Of a stretch of DNA of 64,000 bases, positions 1 to 10,616 are shown piece by piece. The stretch comes from Buchnera aphidicola (Artemisaphis artemisicola). GTDB lineage: Bacteria > Pseudomonadota > Gammaproteobacteria > Enterobacterales > Enterobacteriaceae. Position 1 is the stretch's first letter; every line of letters starts with the position of its first letter. The notes under the pieces are model-generated. The model made no database searches. It had not been told where the DNA came from and worked only from the letters and a program-made list of their open reading frames with translations. Location: NCBI RefSeq assembly GCF_005082365.1, contig NZ_CP034900.1, forward strand, positions 186,001 through 250,000. Direction: 5' to 3'. The translations under genes and the position numbers were made by a program.

Positions 1-1751
1 ATTCTAGTGCAGAAGTAATATTTATAGAAAATTTAAAATATAATTCATCTGAATATATTCAGAAAAAAGAAAATAAAATTAAATTATTTTTAGAAAATAA
101 AAAATATAAAAATATTTTAGGCATCATTTTTAATGAAATTAATTCTCCTTTTATAGATAAACAATGCAATTTTATACAAAAATTAAAAATTTTAAGAAAA
201 AAAGAAAAAAATAAAAGAGATTTAATTATTAAAAAAAAATTATTCAAGAATCAATTTTTTTCAACTATAGCTTGCATTCCATGGAACAAAAAAATTATAA
301 AAACAAATATTTTAGAAATTTATAGATTTTTAAACATAAAATGTTTAAATTTAATAGAAAAAAAATCTTGTTACGTAGAAAAGATTATGATATTTGATGA
401 GAATTATATAAATATATCAAACAAAAATTATTCTAATACTTTAGTTATTCTTTCTTTTAGTCGTATAAATATTTTTTTAAATTTTTTTAAATTAAATCTA
501 AAAATGCATAATATTCAAGGTGTTATTTTAACTGGAGTATTAAATTCAAAAAAAAATATTATATCTTTATGTCAAGTATTTATTCGCAGGTGTATTTATG
601 TTCTTTTTACAAAACTTAATACGTTAGAAATTCTATCTCAATTATGCAATTTTAATTTTAATATTTATTTGAAAGATAAAATATATATTAATAAATTACA
701 AAAATATGTTTCTAGTTTTTTTTGCTATTCTTCTATAACAAACTTTAAAAAAAAATATAGTTATAATAAAAAATATTCGCCTAAAGAATTTTGTTTATAT
801 ATAAAATTATTATCAAGAGAAAAAAATAAACGTATTCTATTACCTGAATCATATGAAATTCGAATATTAAAAGCTGCTTCTATATGTCATGATGATAAGA
901 TTGCTCAATGCGTGTTATTAGGTGAATCTAAAAAGATTTATAGAATAGCTGATAATGCAGGAATTAAATTAAGCAGAAACATTGAAATAATAAATCCTAT
1001 ATCAATAAGAAAAAATTATGTTAATCGTCTTGTAGAACTTCGAAAAACAAAAGGCATGAATGAATTGTTAGCTAAAAAACAATTAGAAGATAATATTGTT
1101 TTAGCTACATTAATATTAGAAGCTGATCAAGTAGACGGATTAGTTTCTGGATCAGTTAATACTACTTATAATACTATACGTCCAGCGCTACAAATTATTA
1201 AAACTAGTCCTAATAGTTTATTAGTTTCATCTATTTTTTTTATGTTATTACCTAATTCAGTTTTAATTTATGGTGATTGTGCTATTAATATTAATCCTAC
1301 TGCAGAAGAATTAGCAGAAATTGCTATTCAAACTGCAGATTCATCAAAAATTTTCGGAATAGAACCACGTATTGCTATGTTGTCTTATTCAACTGGCAAT
1401 TCTGGTATTGGATATGAAGTTGAAAAAGTCAGAACTGCTACTTGCATTGTAAAAAAAAGAAGACCTGATTTAATTATTGATGGTCCTATTCAATACGATA
1501 CAGCTATCTCAAAAACAGTTGCTAAATTAAAAGCACCAAATTCACCAATCTTAGGATCTGCAAATATATTTATTTTTCCAGATTTAAACTCTGGCAATAT
1601 AGCTTATAAAGCAGTACAACGTTCTTCTAAAATTTTATCCATTGGTCCAATGTTGCAAGGTTTAAAAAAACCAGTCAATGATTTATCACGAGGTGCATCA
1701 ATAGAAGATATTATTTACACAATTGCGTTGACATCTATTCAAGATATATAA
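1..1751 (+). CDS. pta: phosphate acetyltransferase, 5' end outside window
   Basis: Converts acetyl-CoA plus phosphate to acetyl phosphate and CoA in the cytoplasm, normally paired with acetate kinase. The frame is open from base 3 with no start codon, so the gene begins before the window; about 582 residues are present against roughly 714 in E. coli. The first in-frame ATG (387) is internal and should not be taken as the start. The middle is a lysine-rich, diverged regulatory region. The last 330 residues are the well-conserved catalytic PTA_PTB domain, with stretches such as KRILLPES, DGLVSGSVNTTYNTIRPALQ and GPIQYDTA. ackA would be expected just upstream. Confident on catalytic-domain similarity. 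Confidence 0.95.
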   Translation, partial: SSAEVIFIENLKYNSSEYIQKKENKIKLFLENKKYKNILGIIFNEINSPFIDKQCNFIQKLKILRKKEKNKRDLIIKKKLFKNQFFSTIACIPWNKKIIKTNILEIYRFLNIKCLNLIEKKSCYVEKIMIFDENYINISNKNYSNTLVILSFSRINIFLNFFKLNLKMHNIQGVILTGVLNSKKNIISLCQVFIRRCIYVLFTKLNTLEILSQLCNFNFNIYLKDKIYINKLQKYVSSFFCYSSITNFKKKYSYNKKYSPKEFCLYIKLLSREKNKRILLPESYEIRILKAASICHDDKIAQCVLLGESKKIYRIADNAGIKLSRNIEIINPISIRKNYVNRLVELRKTKGMNELLAKKQLEDNIVLATLILEADQVDGLVSGSVNTTYNTIRPALQIIKTSPNSLLVSSIFFMLLPNSVLIYGDCAININPTAEELAEIAIQTADSSKIFGIEPRIAMLSYSTGNSGIGYEVEKVRTATCIVKKRRPDLIIDGPIQYDTAISKTVAKLKAPNSPILGSANIFIFPDLNSGNIAYKAVQRSSKILSIGPMLQGLKKPVNDLSRGASIEDIIYTIALTSIQDI

Positions 1752-1777
1752 GATATGTATAATAAACAAAATTTATC

Positions 1778-2041
1778 TTAAATTTTAATTATGATATTTC
1801 CATCTGGTTGACAGCAACATGGAAAAATCTCTCTTTTTTTAAATAAAGCAGCCATTGGCTGTTTTATTGAATAAAATATTTTTCCTTTAATTAATTCTAT
1901 ACGACATAAACCGCAATATCCAGATCGACATTGATATTCTATATTGACGTTATTTAGCTCTAATATGAGTAATAATAGATTTGTTTTTTTATATATTATA
2001 TTTTTTTTGATATTAATTATATTGATAATAGAAAAGTTCAT
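1778..2041 (-). CDS. yfaE: 2Fe-2S ferredoxin-like protein for ribonucleotide reductase cofactor maintenance
   Basis: Small ferredoxin thought to help regenerate the diferric-tyrosyl radical of NrdB. The chosen ATG (2041) gives 87 residues, close to the 84 of E. coli YfaE, and starts right after the nrdB stop codon; a longer in-frame start at 2089 would run back into nrdB. The iron-sulfur ligands are visible as CRSGYCGLC (CX4CX2C) with a fourth cysteine in the CCCQPDG segment near the C terminus. It is the last gene of the nrdA-nrdB-yfaE operon, the same order as in E. coli, which supports the role. The N-terminal third is lysine/asparagine-rich and diverged. Confidence 0.9.
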   Translation of the reverse strand: MNFSIINIINIKKNIIYKKTNLLLLILELNNVNIEYQCRSGYCGLCRIELIKGKIFYSIKQPMAALFKKREIFPCCCQPDGNIIIKI

Positions 2042-2042
2042 T

Positions 2043-3173
2043 TTATAGTTGAAATTTTTTAAATTCGTTGTCAGATACTTCTGAATCAATTTGTCCGACT
2101 AAATAAGAACTGATTTCTGTTTCTTGAGGTGCTGTTTGTATGTAATCAGAAGTTAACCAATCATTGATCCAAGGAATGGGATTAGACTGTTTTTTAAATG
2201 GCATGTTAAAACCTATTGCATGCATGCGAATATTAGTAATGTATTCTATATATTGACAAAGAATGTCTTTATTTAATCCAAGCATAGAACCATTTTCAAA
2301 TAAATATTCAGCCCATTTTTTTTCTTGTTGTGCAGCTAATAAAAATATATTTATAGCTTCTTCTTTACATTCAAAAGCAATATCTTTCATATTTTCGTCG
2401 TTATTAATGTTACTTAAAAGATTTAAAATATGTTGTGTTCCAGTTAAATGTAAAGCTTCATCACGTGCTATTAATCTGATAATTTTTGCATTTCCTTCCA
2501 TTAATTCTCTTTCTGCAAATGCAAATGAACATGCAAAACTAACATAAAATCTAATTGCTTCTAAAACGTTAACGCTTATTAAGCATAAATACAATCTTTT
2601 TTTTAATAAATTTAAATTAATATTAATTTTTTTTTTATTGATTAAGTGATTTCCTTCACCGAATAAATGCCAATAATTAGTTATTTTTATTAATTCATCG
2701 TAGTATATAGAAATATTTTGAGCTCGATCATTAATGTTTTTGTTTGAAATAATATCATCAAATATTAATGATGGAACATTGACAATATTTCTTATTATAT
2801 GAGTATAAGAACGCGAATGAATAGTTTCTGAAAATGACCATGTTTCAATCCATGTTTCTAATTCAGGAATAGAAATAATAGGTAAAAAAGCTACATTAGG
2901 ACTTCTGCCTTGAATTGAATCAAGAAGCGTTTGATATTTTAAATTACTAATAAAAATATGTTTTTCATGATCAGGTAAATGTTGAAAATCTATTCTATCT
3001 CTAGAGAGATCAATTTCTTCTGGTCTCCAAAAAAATGATAATTGTTTTTCAATTAATTTTTCAAAAATGTTATATTTTTGTTGATCGTATCGTGCAATAT
3101 TGACGGGTTGTCCAAAAAACATCGGTTCTTTAAGTTGATTATTTTTTTTTTGAGAAAATATTGTATAAGACAT
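2043..3173 (-). CDS. nrdB: ribonucleoside-diphosphate reductase class Ia, beta subunit
   Basis: Carries the diiron centre and tyrosyl radical that start ribonucleotide reduction. At 376 residues it is full length. The radical tyrosine is at about residue 123 in HSRSYTH, carboxylate and histidine iron ligands are recognisable (for example RDEALHL), and the C-terminal tail ending NEFKKFQL is the peptide that docks into NrdA. The first codons cross an A10 tract on the coding strand (3142-3151) that is in the correct frame, unlike five other long A tracts in this window. nrdA lies 55 bases upstream and yfaE begins immediately downstream, so the three form one operon. Confidence 0.97.
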   Translation of the reverse strand: MSYTIFSQKKNNQLKEPMFFGQPVNIARYDQQKYNIFEKLIEKQLSFFWRPEEIDLSRDRIDFQHLPDHEKHIFISNLKYQTLLDSIQGRSPNVAFLPIISIPELETWIETWSFSETIHSRSYTHIIRNIVNVPSLIFDDIISNKNINDRAQNISIYYDELIKITNYWHLFGEGNHLINKKKININLNLLKKRLYLCLISVNVLEAIRFYVSFACSFAFAERELMEGNAKIIRLIARDEALHLTGTQHILNLLSNINNDENMKDIAFECKEEAINIFLLAAQQEKKWAEYLFENGSMLGLNKDILCQYIEYITNIRMHAIGFNMPFKKQSNPIPWINDWLTSDYIQTAPQETEISSYLVGQIDSEVSDNEFKKFQL

Positions 3174-3228
3174 ACTACTTTACCTAATATTTAATTTAAT
3201 ATTTTTTTAAAAAATATATTTGATTTTT

Positions 3229-5514
3229 TTATATAACACAAGAACCACTTTCACAAATGTTGTTTTCTAAGATTTCAGATTTAATATTTTGATAATCTTT
3301 AGAACCATCTCTAGTATTTTGATAATATAATGTTTTTAATCCCAATTTATAAGACAATAAAAGATCGTATAAAAGTTGTTTCATAGGAATTTTATTATTT
3401 AAAAATCTTTTTGGATCATAATGAGTATTTACAGAAATTGATTGATCAACAAATTTTTGCATAATACCAGCTAATTCTAGATATCCTGTGTTATCAGGTA
3501 TATCCCAAAGTAATTCGTATTCTGATTTTAATTTTTTATAGTCCGGAACTACTTGACGTAATATCCCATCTTTTGAAACTTTAATGCTAATAAAACCTCT
3601 TGGTGGTTCAATTCCATTAGTTGCATTAGATATTTGTGATGATGTTTCTGAAGGCATTAAAGCAGATAATGTAGAGTTTCTTAATCCATATTTTTTAATT
3701 TTATTTCGTAATAAATTCCAATTTAAATGTAATGGTTCATTACATATTTTATCAATATCTTTTTTATATGTATCTATAGGTAGTTTCCCTAAGTAATAAT
3801 TAGTATGATTAAATAAAGAACATGCTCCTTTTTCTTTTGCTAAGTCGCAAGATGCTTCTAACAAATAATATTGAATTGCTTCAAATGTTTTATGTGTTAA
3901 ATTTTTTGCACTGCCATCTGAATAACGTAGTTTGTTTTTGGCTAAATAATATGCAAAATTAATTACACCTATTCCTAAAGAACGTCTAGAAACAGCTGAT
4001 TGTTTAGCAGCTAATATTGGATAATTTTGATATTCTAATATTTCATCAAGTGCGCGTACAGATAATATTGATAATTCTTTAAGTTCGTTAAGATTTTTAA
4101 TAGTTCCTAAATTAAAAGCTGCTAGTGTACACAGTGCAATTTCTCCTTTTTTATCATGAACGTCATTTAAAGATTTAGTGGGAAGTGTAATTTCTAAACA
4201 TAAATTAGATTGTTTTATTGGAGATAATTTAGGATTAAATGCACTATGTAAATTACAATGATCTACATTTTGTATGTAAATGCGTCCAGTAGAAGTGCGT
4301 TCTTGCATCATTAATGAGAATAGATCTAATGCTTTGATTCTTTTTTGTCTTATGTTTTTGTTTTTTTCATATTTTATGTATATTTCTTTAAATTTTTTTT
4401 GATCAGAAAAAAATGATTCATATAATTCAGGTACATCTGATGGACTAAATAATGTTATTTTTTCTCCTGATAATAATCTTTCATACATTAATTTATTAAT
4501 TTGAAGAGCATAATCGATATGACGTACTCTGTTTTCTTCAATTCCTCTATTATTTTTTAAAACTAATAAACTTTCTACTTCAAAATGCCATATTGGATAA
4601 AAAATAGTTGCAGCTCCACCTCTCACCCCTCCTTGTGAACAAGATTTTACAGCACTTTGAAAATATTTATAAAATGGTATGCACCCAGTATGAAAAGCTT
4701 CTCCATTTCTAATAGGACTGCCTACTGCACGAATTTGTCCAGCATTAATGCCAATTCCTGCACGTTGAGAAACATATTTAACAATAGAACTAGCAGTAGC
4801 GTTAATAGAATTTAAAGTATCAGCACATTCAATTAAAACACAAGAACTAAATTGACGAGTAGGAGTTCTTACACCTGACATAATTGGTGTAGGTAATGAA
4901 ATTTTAAAAGTAGAGATAGCATCATAAAAACGCTTGATATAATCCATTCGAATACATTTTGAATATTGAGAAAATAAACATGCAGATATTAAGATATATA
5001 AAAATTGTGCACTTTCGTATATTTTTCCACTAATACGATTTTGTATTAAATATTTTCCTTCTAGTTGTTTTACCGCTGCATATGAAAAATTCATATCTCT
5101 CCAATGATCAATAAAACAATTCATTTCTAAGTATTCTTCATAAGAATAGTATTCTAATAAATTTTTATCGTATTTTCCTAAAGCAACCATTTTTTTTACA
5201 TGATTATATAAAGTAGGCGGTTCAAATTCTCCATAAGCTTTTTTCCTAAGATGGAAGATAGCTAATCTTGCAGCCATATATTGATAGTCCGGTGTATCTT
5301 CTGAAATTAAATCAGCTGCGGCTTTAATAATAGTTTCATGAATATTCACAGTACTAATATTATTATAAAATTGAATACGTGAACATAATTCAACTTGAGA
5401 AACAGAGACATCATCTAATCCTTCTGCCGCCCAATTTAATACTTTATGAATTTTATCTAAATTTATTTTTTCTTTTTTTCCATTTCTTTTAATAACAAAG
5501 AGACTTTTTTTCAT
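3229..5514 (-). CDS. nrdA: ribonucleoside-diphosphate reductase class Ia, alpha subunit
   Basis: Catalytic subunit that reduces ribonucleoside diphosphates to deoxy forms, with NrdB as partner. The 761-residue length equals that of the E. coli protein. The N-terminal ATP-cone (about residues 1-95) that senses ATP/dATP is present. The substrate-site cysteines are seen in SSCVLIECADT and ALCTLAAFNLG, and the redox-shuttle pair is in the C-terminal CESGSCVI. It is the first gene of the nrdA-nrdB-yfaE operon; gyrA lies upstream on the same strand, separated by about 65 bases. Nothing suggests decay. Confidence 0.98.
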   Translation of the reverse strand: MKKSLFVIKRNGKKEKINLDKIHKVLNWAAEGLDDVSVSQVELCSRIQFYNNISTVNIHETIIKAAADLISEDTPDYQYMAARLAIFHLRKKAYGEFEPPTLYNHVKKMVALGKYDKNLLEYYSYEEYLEMNCFIDHWRDMNFSYAAVKQLEGKYLIQNRISGKIYESAQFLYILISACLFSQYSKCIRMDYIKRFYDAISTFKISLPTPIMSGVRTPTRQFSSCVLIECADTLNSINATASSIVKYVSQRAGIGINAGQIRAVGSPIRNGEAFHTGCIPFYKYFQSAVKSCSQGGVRGGAATIFYPIWHFEVESLLVLKNNRGIEENRVRHIDYALQINKLMYERLLSGEKITLFSPSDVPELYESFFSDQKKFKEIYIKYEKNKNIRQKRIKALDLFSLMMQERTSTGRIYIQNVDHCNLHSAFNPKLSPIKQSNLCLEITLPTKSLNDVHDKKGEIALCTLAAFNLGTIKNLNELKELSILSVRALDEILEYQNYPILAAKQSAVSRRSLGIGVINFAYYLAKNKLRYSDGSAKNLTHKTFEAIQYYLLEASCDLAKEKGACSLFNHTNYYLGKLPIDTYKKDIDKICNEPLHLNWNLLRNKIKKYGLRNSTLSALMPSETSSQISNATNGIEPPRGFISIKVSKDGILRQVVPDYKKLKSEYELLWDIPDNTGYLELAGIMQKFVDQSISVNTHYDPKRFLNNKIPMKQLLYDLLLSYKLGLKTLYYQNTRDGSKDYQNIKSEILENNICESGSCVI

Positions 5515-5578
5515 ATTAATTTAACTTATTTTAATAAGTGTAAAAATATATTTTATTTTTATAAAAATATATTTTTCT

Positions 5579-8095
5579 TTATATAGGTTCTACAATCTTT
5601 TGTAAAGCAACAACTTTTTCATTTTTTGAAGTTCTTATTAAGATTACACCTTGTGTGTTTCTTCCTAATATTCCTACCTCAGACACTCTAATTCTAACTA
5701 AAGTTCCTGCATTAGTGATCATCATAATTTGATCTTGCTCTACAACTTGTATAGCTCCGATTATTTTTCCATTTTTTTTTGTAATTTTTATGGATATAAC
5801 ACCTTGAGTAGCACGTGATTTTATAGGAAAATCAGTAATTTTTGTGCGTTTACCATATCCATTTTTAGTTGCAATTAAAATACTCCCTTTATTTTTAGGT
5901 ACAATTAAAGAAACAACTTTATCATTTTTTTTAATTTTAATGCCTTTGACACCAGATGCAGTTCTTCCCATAGTTCGTACGCTATTTTCTAAAAATTGAA
6001 CTACTTTGCCATTTTGTGTAAATAACATAATATTATTATTTCCATTTGTTAAAGCAACTCCAATTAATTCATCATTAGCATGTAAATTAATAGCAATAAT
6101 TCCTGTAACTCTAGGTTTTTTAAATTGATTTAAGGAGGTTTTTTTAACTATACCATGAGCTGTAGTCATAAAAATATTAAGATTATCTTTGTAATCATGT
6201 ACTGGCAATATAGCTGTAATTCTTTCTTTAGCACTTAATGGTAATAAATTTACTATAGGTCTTCCTCTTGCATGTCTACTAGATTCTGGTAATTGATAAA
6301 CTTTCATCCAATATAGAATTCCTCGACTAGAAAAACATAATATAGTATCATGTGTATTTGCTATTACTAGACTTTCTATAAAATCTTCTTCTTTCATTGT
6401 TGCAGCTGATTTTCCTTTTCCTCCTCTTCTTTGAGCATTATAATCAGATAAAGGTTGATATTTAACATATCCTGAATGAGATAATGTTACTACAACATCT
6501 TCTTGATTAATTAAATCTTCAACATTAATATTTGTTTGATTTTCAATTATTTCTGTACGTCTTTTATCACTAAAATTATTTTGTATAAATAATAATTCTT
6601 CTTTAATTACGTCAAACATGCGATTAGAATCTTTAAGTATTTCTTTTAGTTCTTTAGTTTTGTCCAGTAAAATATTTTGTTCTGTAATAATTTTATCATG
6701 TTCTAAATTAGTAAGTTTTTGTAAACGCAGATCTAAAATAGCTTGCGCTTGTTGTTCAGTAAAAAAATATTCTTGATTTTCATTAGATAATTTTTTTGAT
6801 TTTTCTATTATTTTTTGAGCTTTGATAGAATTTTGTATGTTTTTAAAAATCCATTTTTTTTCAATTATCAATTTTTTTGCATTTACTGAATTTTTTGAAT
6901 TTTTTATTAATTGAATAATTAGATTGATGTTTTTTAAAGCAACGTTTAATCCTTCAAGTATATGAATGCGTTTACTCATTTTTTTTAATTCAAAGAGACT
7001 TCGTCTTATTATTATTTCTTTTCTATGTGATATAAAATTTTTTAATATTTCTTTTAAAGATAACATTTTTGGTTGACCTTGACACAAAGCAACCATATTA
7101 ATTCCAAAAGAAATTTGTAATTGCGTTAAAGAGTACAGTTGATTTAAAATTATTTCAGGTATTGCTTCTTTTTTAATTTCAATAACAATTCTCATGCCAT
7201 CTTTATCAGATTCGTCACGTAAAGCAGTGATCCCGTCAATTCTTTTATTTTTTACTAACTCAGCTATTTGTTCAATTAAACGTGATTTATTTACTTGATA
7301 AGGTATTTCGTCAAATACAATTGATTCTTTCTTATTTTTTACATTTTTTTCAATTTTATTACGTGCTCGAATATAAATTTTTCCTTTTCCTGTACGATAA
7401 GCTTCTTCGATTCCTAATTTTCCGTTAATTATCCCCGCAGTAGGAAAATCTGGTCCTGGAATATGTGCAATCAATTCTTGTAAAGTAATATTATTATTAT
7501 CAATATAAGCTAAACAACCATTAATAACTTCATGTAAGTTATGAGGAGGAATATTTGTTGCCATCCCTACAGCTATACCTGATGAACCATTTATCAGAAG
7601 ATTAGGTATTCTTGCTGGAAGGATTTCTGGTATTTTTTCAGTTCCATCATAATTTGGTAAAAATTCAACAGTATTTTTTTCTAAATCATTTAAAAGTTCA
7701 TGAGCTATTCGAGACATTCGAACTTCTGTATATCGCATAGCTGCAGCAGAATCACCATCTACAGAACCGAAATTTCCTTGTCCGTCTATAAGCATATAGC
7801 GTAAAGAAAATTTTTGAGCCATTCTTACTATTGCGTCATATACTGCAGAGTCTCCATGTGGATGATATTTTCCAATAACATCTCCTACTATTCTTGCAGA
7901 TTTCTTGTACGTTTTATTCCAATCATTATTTAATATATGCATAGCAAATAAAATTCTTCGATGAACAGGTTTTAAACCGTCTCGAACATCAGGTAAAGCT
8001 CGACCAACTATTACAGACATGGAATAATCTAAATAGGAGCTTCTTAGCTCTTCTTCAATATTCACCTGTATAATTTCTCGTGCAGGGTCTTTCAT
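5579..8095 (-). CDS. gyrA: DNA gyrase subunit A
   Basis: Breakage-reunion subunit of the ATP-dependent type II topoisomerase that adds negative supercoils. The catalytic tyrosine is residue 122 (MRYTEV), and the positions linked to quinolone resistance are the sensitive types Ser83 and Asp87 ([10 protein letters not shown]). The GyrA box that guides DNA wrapping is present as QRRGGKGK in the six-bladed C-terminal domain. The protein is 838 residues against 875 in E. coli; it ends right after the last blade and lacks the long acidic tail. No SD-like sequence of note. It is divergent from the DUF2076 gene across a 259-base gap. Confidence 0.98.
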   Translation of the reverse strand: MKDPAREIIQVNIEEELRSSYLDYSMSVIVGRALPDVRDGLKPVHRRILFAMHILNNDWNKTYKKSARIVGDVIGKYHPHGDSAVYDAIVRMAQKFSLRYMLIDGQGNFGSVDGDSAAAMRYTEVRMSRIAHELLNDLEKNTVEFLPNYDGTEKIPEILPARIPNLLINGSSGIAVGMATNIPPHNLHEVINGCLAYIDNNNITLQELIAHIPGPDFPTAGIINGKLGIEEAYRTGKGKIYIRARNKIEKNVKNKKESIVFDEIPYQVNKSRLIEQIAELVKNKRIDGITALRDESDKDGMRIVIEIKKEAIPEIILNQLYSLTQLQISFGINMVALCQGQPKMLSLKEILKNFISHRKEIIIRRSLFELKKMSKRIHILEGLNVALKNINLIIQLIKNSKNSVNAKKLIIEKKWIFKNIQNSIKAQKIIEKSKKLSNENQEYFFTEQQAQAILDLRLQKLTNLEHDKIITEQNILLDKTKELKEILKDSNRMFDVIKEELLFIQNNFSDKRRTEIIENQTNINVEDLINQEDVVVTLSHSGYVKYQPLSDYNAQRRGGKGKSAATMKEEDFIESLVIANTHDTILCFSSRGILYWMKVYQLPESSRHARGRPIVNLLPLSAKERITAILPVHDYKDNLNIFMTTAHGIVKKTSLNQFKKPRVTGIIAINLHANDELIGVALTNGNNNIMLFTQNGKVVQFLENSVRTMGRTASGVKGIKIKKNDKVVSLIVPKNKGSILIATKNGYGKRTKITDFPIKSRATQGVISIKITKKNGKIIGAIQVVEQDQIMMITNAGTLVRIRVSEVGILGRNTQGVILIRTSKNEKVVALQKIVEPI

Positions 8096-8354
8096 AAAAA
8101 CTATTATCTCTTTTATTAAAACAATGAAATTAAGTAGAAAAGTATAACATAGTTAAAGTGTTAGAAGCATATAAAGACAATTATTATTCATGATAATATT
8201 TTTAATAAATTTCTTTATTATAAAAAATTTTTTTATATTGTTTATTTTAGATGAAAGTATTATTATAAAAGATAATAATAGTATTTTTTAATTTAAAAAG
8301 AAATTATTTAAACTAAAATATTTTATTAACTTGACTTTAAAGTGAGATCTTAAT
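8096..8354. other. gyrA / DUF2076 divergent intergenic region
   Basis: This 259-base A+T-rich gap holds both promoters but no gene I can support. Nine-base inverted arms at 8258-8266 and 8272-8280, followed by a T-rich run, look terminator-like on the plus strand, yet nothing upstream on that strand would need ending, so it may be chance in such A+T-rich sequence. A TTGACT occurs at about 8332 only 18 bases before the ATG at 8355, too close to serve as a -35 box for it. Confidence 0.4.
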
Positions 8355-9080
8355 ATGAAAGATGAAGAAAAAAATTTAATAGAAAACTTATTTCATCGTT
8401 TGAAAAATGCTGAATTAAAATCTTCTGAAAGAGATATATCTGCAGATAATTTAATTCAAATGTTAGTAAAAAAACAACCGTCTTCTTCTTATTATATGGC
8501 ACAAACAATATTGATTCAAGAAACAGCTATAAAAAAAATGAGCAGACAGATTGAAGAATTAAAACGAAATATAAATTTTTTAAATCAAAAAGAACAAAAT
8601 AAAAAATCAAGTTTTCTATCAAATTTATTTAAAAAACATCCTAGTTCTTATACAAAACCTAATGATAGCAATGTATGGAAACAGCAAGAATATCCTTCAA
8701 AATTAAATAATTCTCATAACTTTGATACATCTTCACGTTCACAAACACTTTCAACGTCTGCAAGTAATAATAGTAGCGGTTTTCTTAAAAATGCTTTACA
8801 AACAGCTACTGGAGTCGCAGGAGGTATGATTTTAGGTAATATGCTGATGAATGTTTTTAATCATTCTAAACCAGAAGAAGAAATGTTTGACACTATTGAT
8901 CAATCTTCTATAAATCATAACATTAATTCAGAAGACAATTTTTCCGATAACACTACTGATAATCATTTAGTTAATTATGAATCTGAAGAATTAAATTCAA
9001 ATGATACAACTAATGATATTTATGATACAGATGATAATACTTATGATAATACTGATATAAATGATGAAAATTTTATTTAA
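8355..9080 (+). CDS. DUF2076 family protein, function unknown
   Basis: A 241-residue protein whose first 75 residues match the DUF2076 pattern as I remember it: an amphipathic start (EEKNLIENLFHRLKNAE), the signature SSSYYMAQTILIQETA, then a short coiled-coil-like helix (RQIEELKRNINFLNQ). A low-complexity Ser/Asn stretch follows, then a small Gly/Met-rich hydrophobic segment at about residues 153-170 (AGGMILGNMLMNVF), then a strongly acidic Asp/Asn/Thr-rich tail with repeated DxYDN-like units. There is no signal peptide. The family occurs in free-living proteobacteria without a firm role. It stands alone between gyrA and the peroxiredoxin gene. The family call is fairly firm; no function can be stated. 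Confidence 0.75.
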   Translation: MKDEEKNLIENLFHRLKNAELKSSERDISADNLIQMLVKKQPSSSYYMAQTILIQETAIKKMSRQIEELKRNINFLNQKEQNKKSSFLSNLFKKHPSSYTKPNDSNVWKQQEYPSKLNNSHNFDTSSRSQTLSTSASNNSSGFLKNALQTATGVAGGMILGNMLMNVFNHSKPEEEMFDTIDQSSINHNINSEDNFSDNTTDNHLVNYESEELNSNDTTNDIYDTDDNTYDNTDINDENFI

Positions 9081-9134
9081 AATTTTATTTTTTATAGTTA
9101 TATATAATATACATTATTAATATATTAAAAAAAT

Positions 9135-9169
9135 AAAGCCAGCATAAAATATTTTTTTTTGCTGACTTT
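9135..9169 (-). terminator. hairpin terminator after the peroxiredoxin gene
   Basis: Nine-base arms (9135-9143 and 9161-9169) flank a 17-base loop. The single imperfect pair is G.U when read as minus-strand RNA but C.A on the plus strand, and the minus copy is followed by a T-rich stretch, so it best serves the minus-strand gene. It lies between two convergent genes. Confidence 0.6.
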
Positions 9170-9176
9170 AGATATT

Positions 9177-9770
9177 TTAATAATTTTGACTTAAATATTC
9201 ACAAATTCCTTCTGAAGTGGTTTTTATGCCTTTTTGTCCTTTTTCCCAATTAGCTGGACATACTTCTCCGTGTTTATTGTAAAAGTCTATAGCATCAACT
9301 ATACGTATTATTTCTTTTATGTTTCTACCAAATGGTAAATCATTTATAACTTGATGACGTATAATCCAATTAGAATCAATTAAAAAAGAAGCTCGTAATG
9401 CAACACCAAGTTCTGGATGTTCGATTCCATATGATTTTTGAATACTATGTTTAATATCAGAAACCATAGGGAAATTTATTTTTCCAATGCCACCGTTTTT
9501 AGGTAATGTTTTTTGCCATGCTTGATGAACGAAAATACTATCAATAGATACTCCTACTATTTTGACATGTCTTTTTTTAAATTCTAAATGCAGTTTATTA
9601 AATTCTATAATTTCAGATGGACATACAAAAGTAAAATCCATAGGCCAAAAAAACAAGATAACTGATTGACCATTAGAATATTTTTTAAGATCAAAATTTT
9701 CAGTAATTTCACTGTTTTCTAAAATTGCTGGAGCGATAAAATTAGGTGCATGTTGTGTGACTAAAACCAT
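9177..9770 (-). CDS. ahpC: typical 2-Cys peroxiredoxin
   Basis: Thiol peroxidase that reduces hydrogen peroxide and organic peroxides in the cytoplasm. The peroxidatic cysteine is Cys50 in DFTFVCPSE and the resolving cysteine is Cys171 in GEVCPANW. At 197 residues, with these motif contexts, it resembles the Prx1/TSA branch rather than the canonical E. coli AhpC, so 'tsa' would be an equally fair name. The C terminus ends shortly after the resolving cysteine, in a YLSQNY tail of the kind that shields the disulfide in peroxide-sensitive peroxiredoxins. An AGGAAA ribosome site precedes the ATG. The reductant partner (AhpF or thioredoxin) is not in this window. Confidence 0.88.
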   Translation of the reverse strand: MVLVTQHAPNFIAPAILENSEITENFDLKKYSNGQSVILFFWPMDFTFVCPSEIIEFNKLHLEFKKRHVKIVGVSIDSIFVHQAWQKTLPKNGGIGKINFPMVSDIKHSIQKSYGIEHPELGVALRASFLIDSNWIIRHQVINDLPFGRNIKEIIRIVDAIDFYNKHGEVCPANWEKGQKGIKTTSEGICEYLSQNY

Positions 9771-9849
9771 TGTTTTTCCTATAATGTGTATTTATTAAAA
9801 AAATATTTTTTATTTTTACAAAATTATTAATAATAAATTGGAAATTAAA

Positions 9850-10522
9850 ATGAATATAATTTTATCCTGGAAAGATGTTTTGTCTCAAGAAAAAAAAAAG
9901 ATATTTTATTAATATAATGAAATTTATTCAAAAAGAACGTTTAAAAAAAACTATTTATCCAAATCAAAAAGATGTATTTAATGCTTTTTCATTAACTAAT
10001 TTTTGCACTATTAAAGTAGTCATTCTTGGACAAGATCCATATCATTCTCAGAATCAAGCTCACGGATTGTCATTTTCTGTTCCTAAACACACAACTATAC
10101 CACCTTCTTTAAAAAATATATATAAAGAGTTAAATTATAATTTTAAAAAGAAATATAAATTTAATCATGGATGTCTTATAAGTTGGGCTAGTCAAGGTGT
10201 ATTTTTATTAAATACTATTTTAACAGTTGAATCAGGAAGACCTAGATCACATAGCACCATAGGATGGAGTATGTTTACTGATAAAGTTATTTCTCTTATT
10301 AATTTTCATAGAAATAATGTAGTTTTTTTACTATGGGGAAATGAAGCACAAAAAAAAATTAATTTAATTAATATAAAAAAACATTACATTTTAAAAGCAG
10401 CACATCCTTCTCCATTATCAGCACATCGAGGTTTTCTTGGATGTAATCATTTTTTTTTAACGAATAAAATTTTAATTAATAATAAACAACATCCTATTAA
10501 CTGGTTTTCAATTTTAGAATAG
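9850..10522 (+). CDS. ung: uracil-DNA glycosylase, frame interrupted at an A10 tract
   Basis: Removes uracil from DNA. The ATG at 9850 has a GGA ribosome site 7 bases upstream and encodes a start homologous to E. coli Ung (NIILSWKDVLSQEKK), but that frame stops at 9910. The remainder, in another frame, is intact: YFINIMKF onward, catalytic GQDPYH, and the C-terminal HPSPLSAHRG with the catalytic histidine. The switch point is the A10 run at 9890-9899; losing one A (or gaining two) would join the parts into about 223 residues against 229 in E. coli. An alternative is initiation at the ATG at 9875, giving a 215-residue protein with a short altered N terminus. See the findings on poly(A) tracts. 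Confidence 0.88.
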
Positions 10523-10527
10523 AAAAA

Positions 10528-10553
10528 ACTTTTTTAGATACTAGTAAAAAAGT
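10528..10553. terminator. inverted repeat between convergent ung and grpE
   Basis: Perfect nine-base arms (ACTTTTTTA at 10528-10536, TAAAAAAGT at 10545-10553) enclose an eight-base loop just after the ung stop codon. The A/T stem is weak and there is no clean T tail, so it is only a candidate terminator. Confidence 0.35.
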
Positions 10554-10616
10554 GATTCTAATTTCTAATTATTAAATAATAGAGTAAAAAAATATATTTA
10601 AATATTACAACTAATA

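Noticed and set aside
59-247. Phe-rich minus-strand frame opposite pta
   Set aside because: The plus strand here is the open N-terminal part of pta; A-rich coding gives F-rich antisense.
8258-8280. Nine-base A/T inverted repeat upstream of the DUF2076 gene
   Set aside because: All-A/T arms of this length are expected by chance in such sequence and no transcript needs ending there.
9850-9912. Short 20-codon peptide gene before ung
   Set aside because: Its sequence matches the Ung N terminus, so it is part of the interrupted ung.
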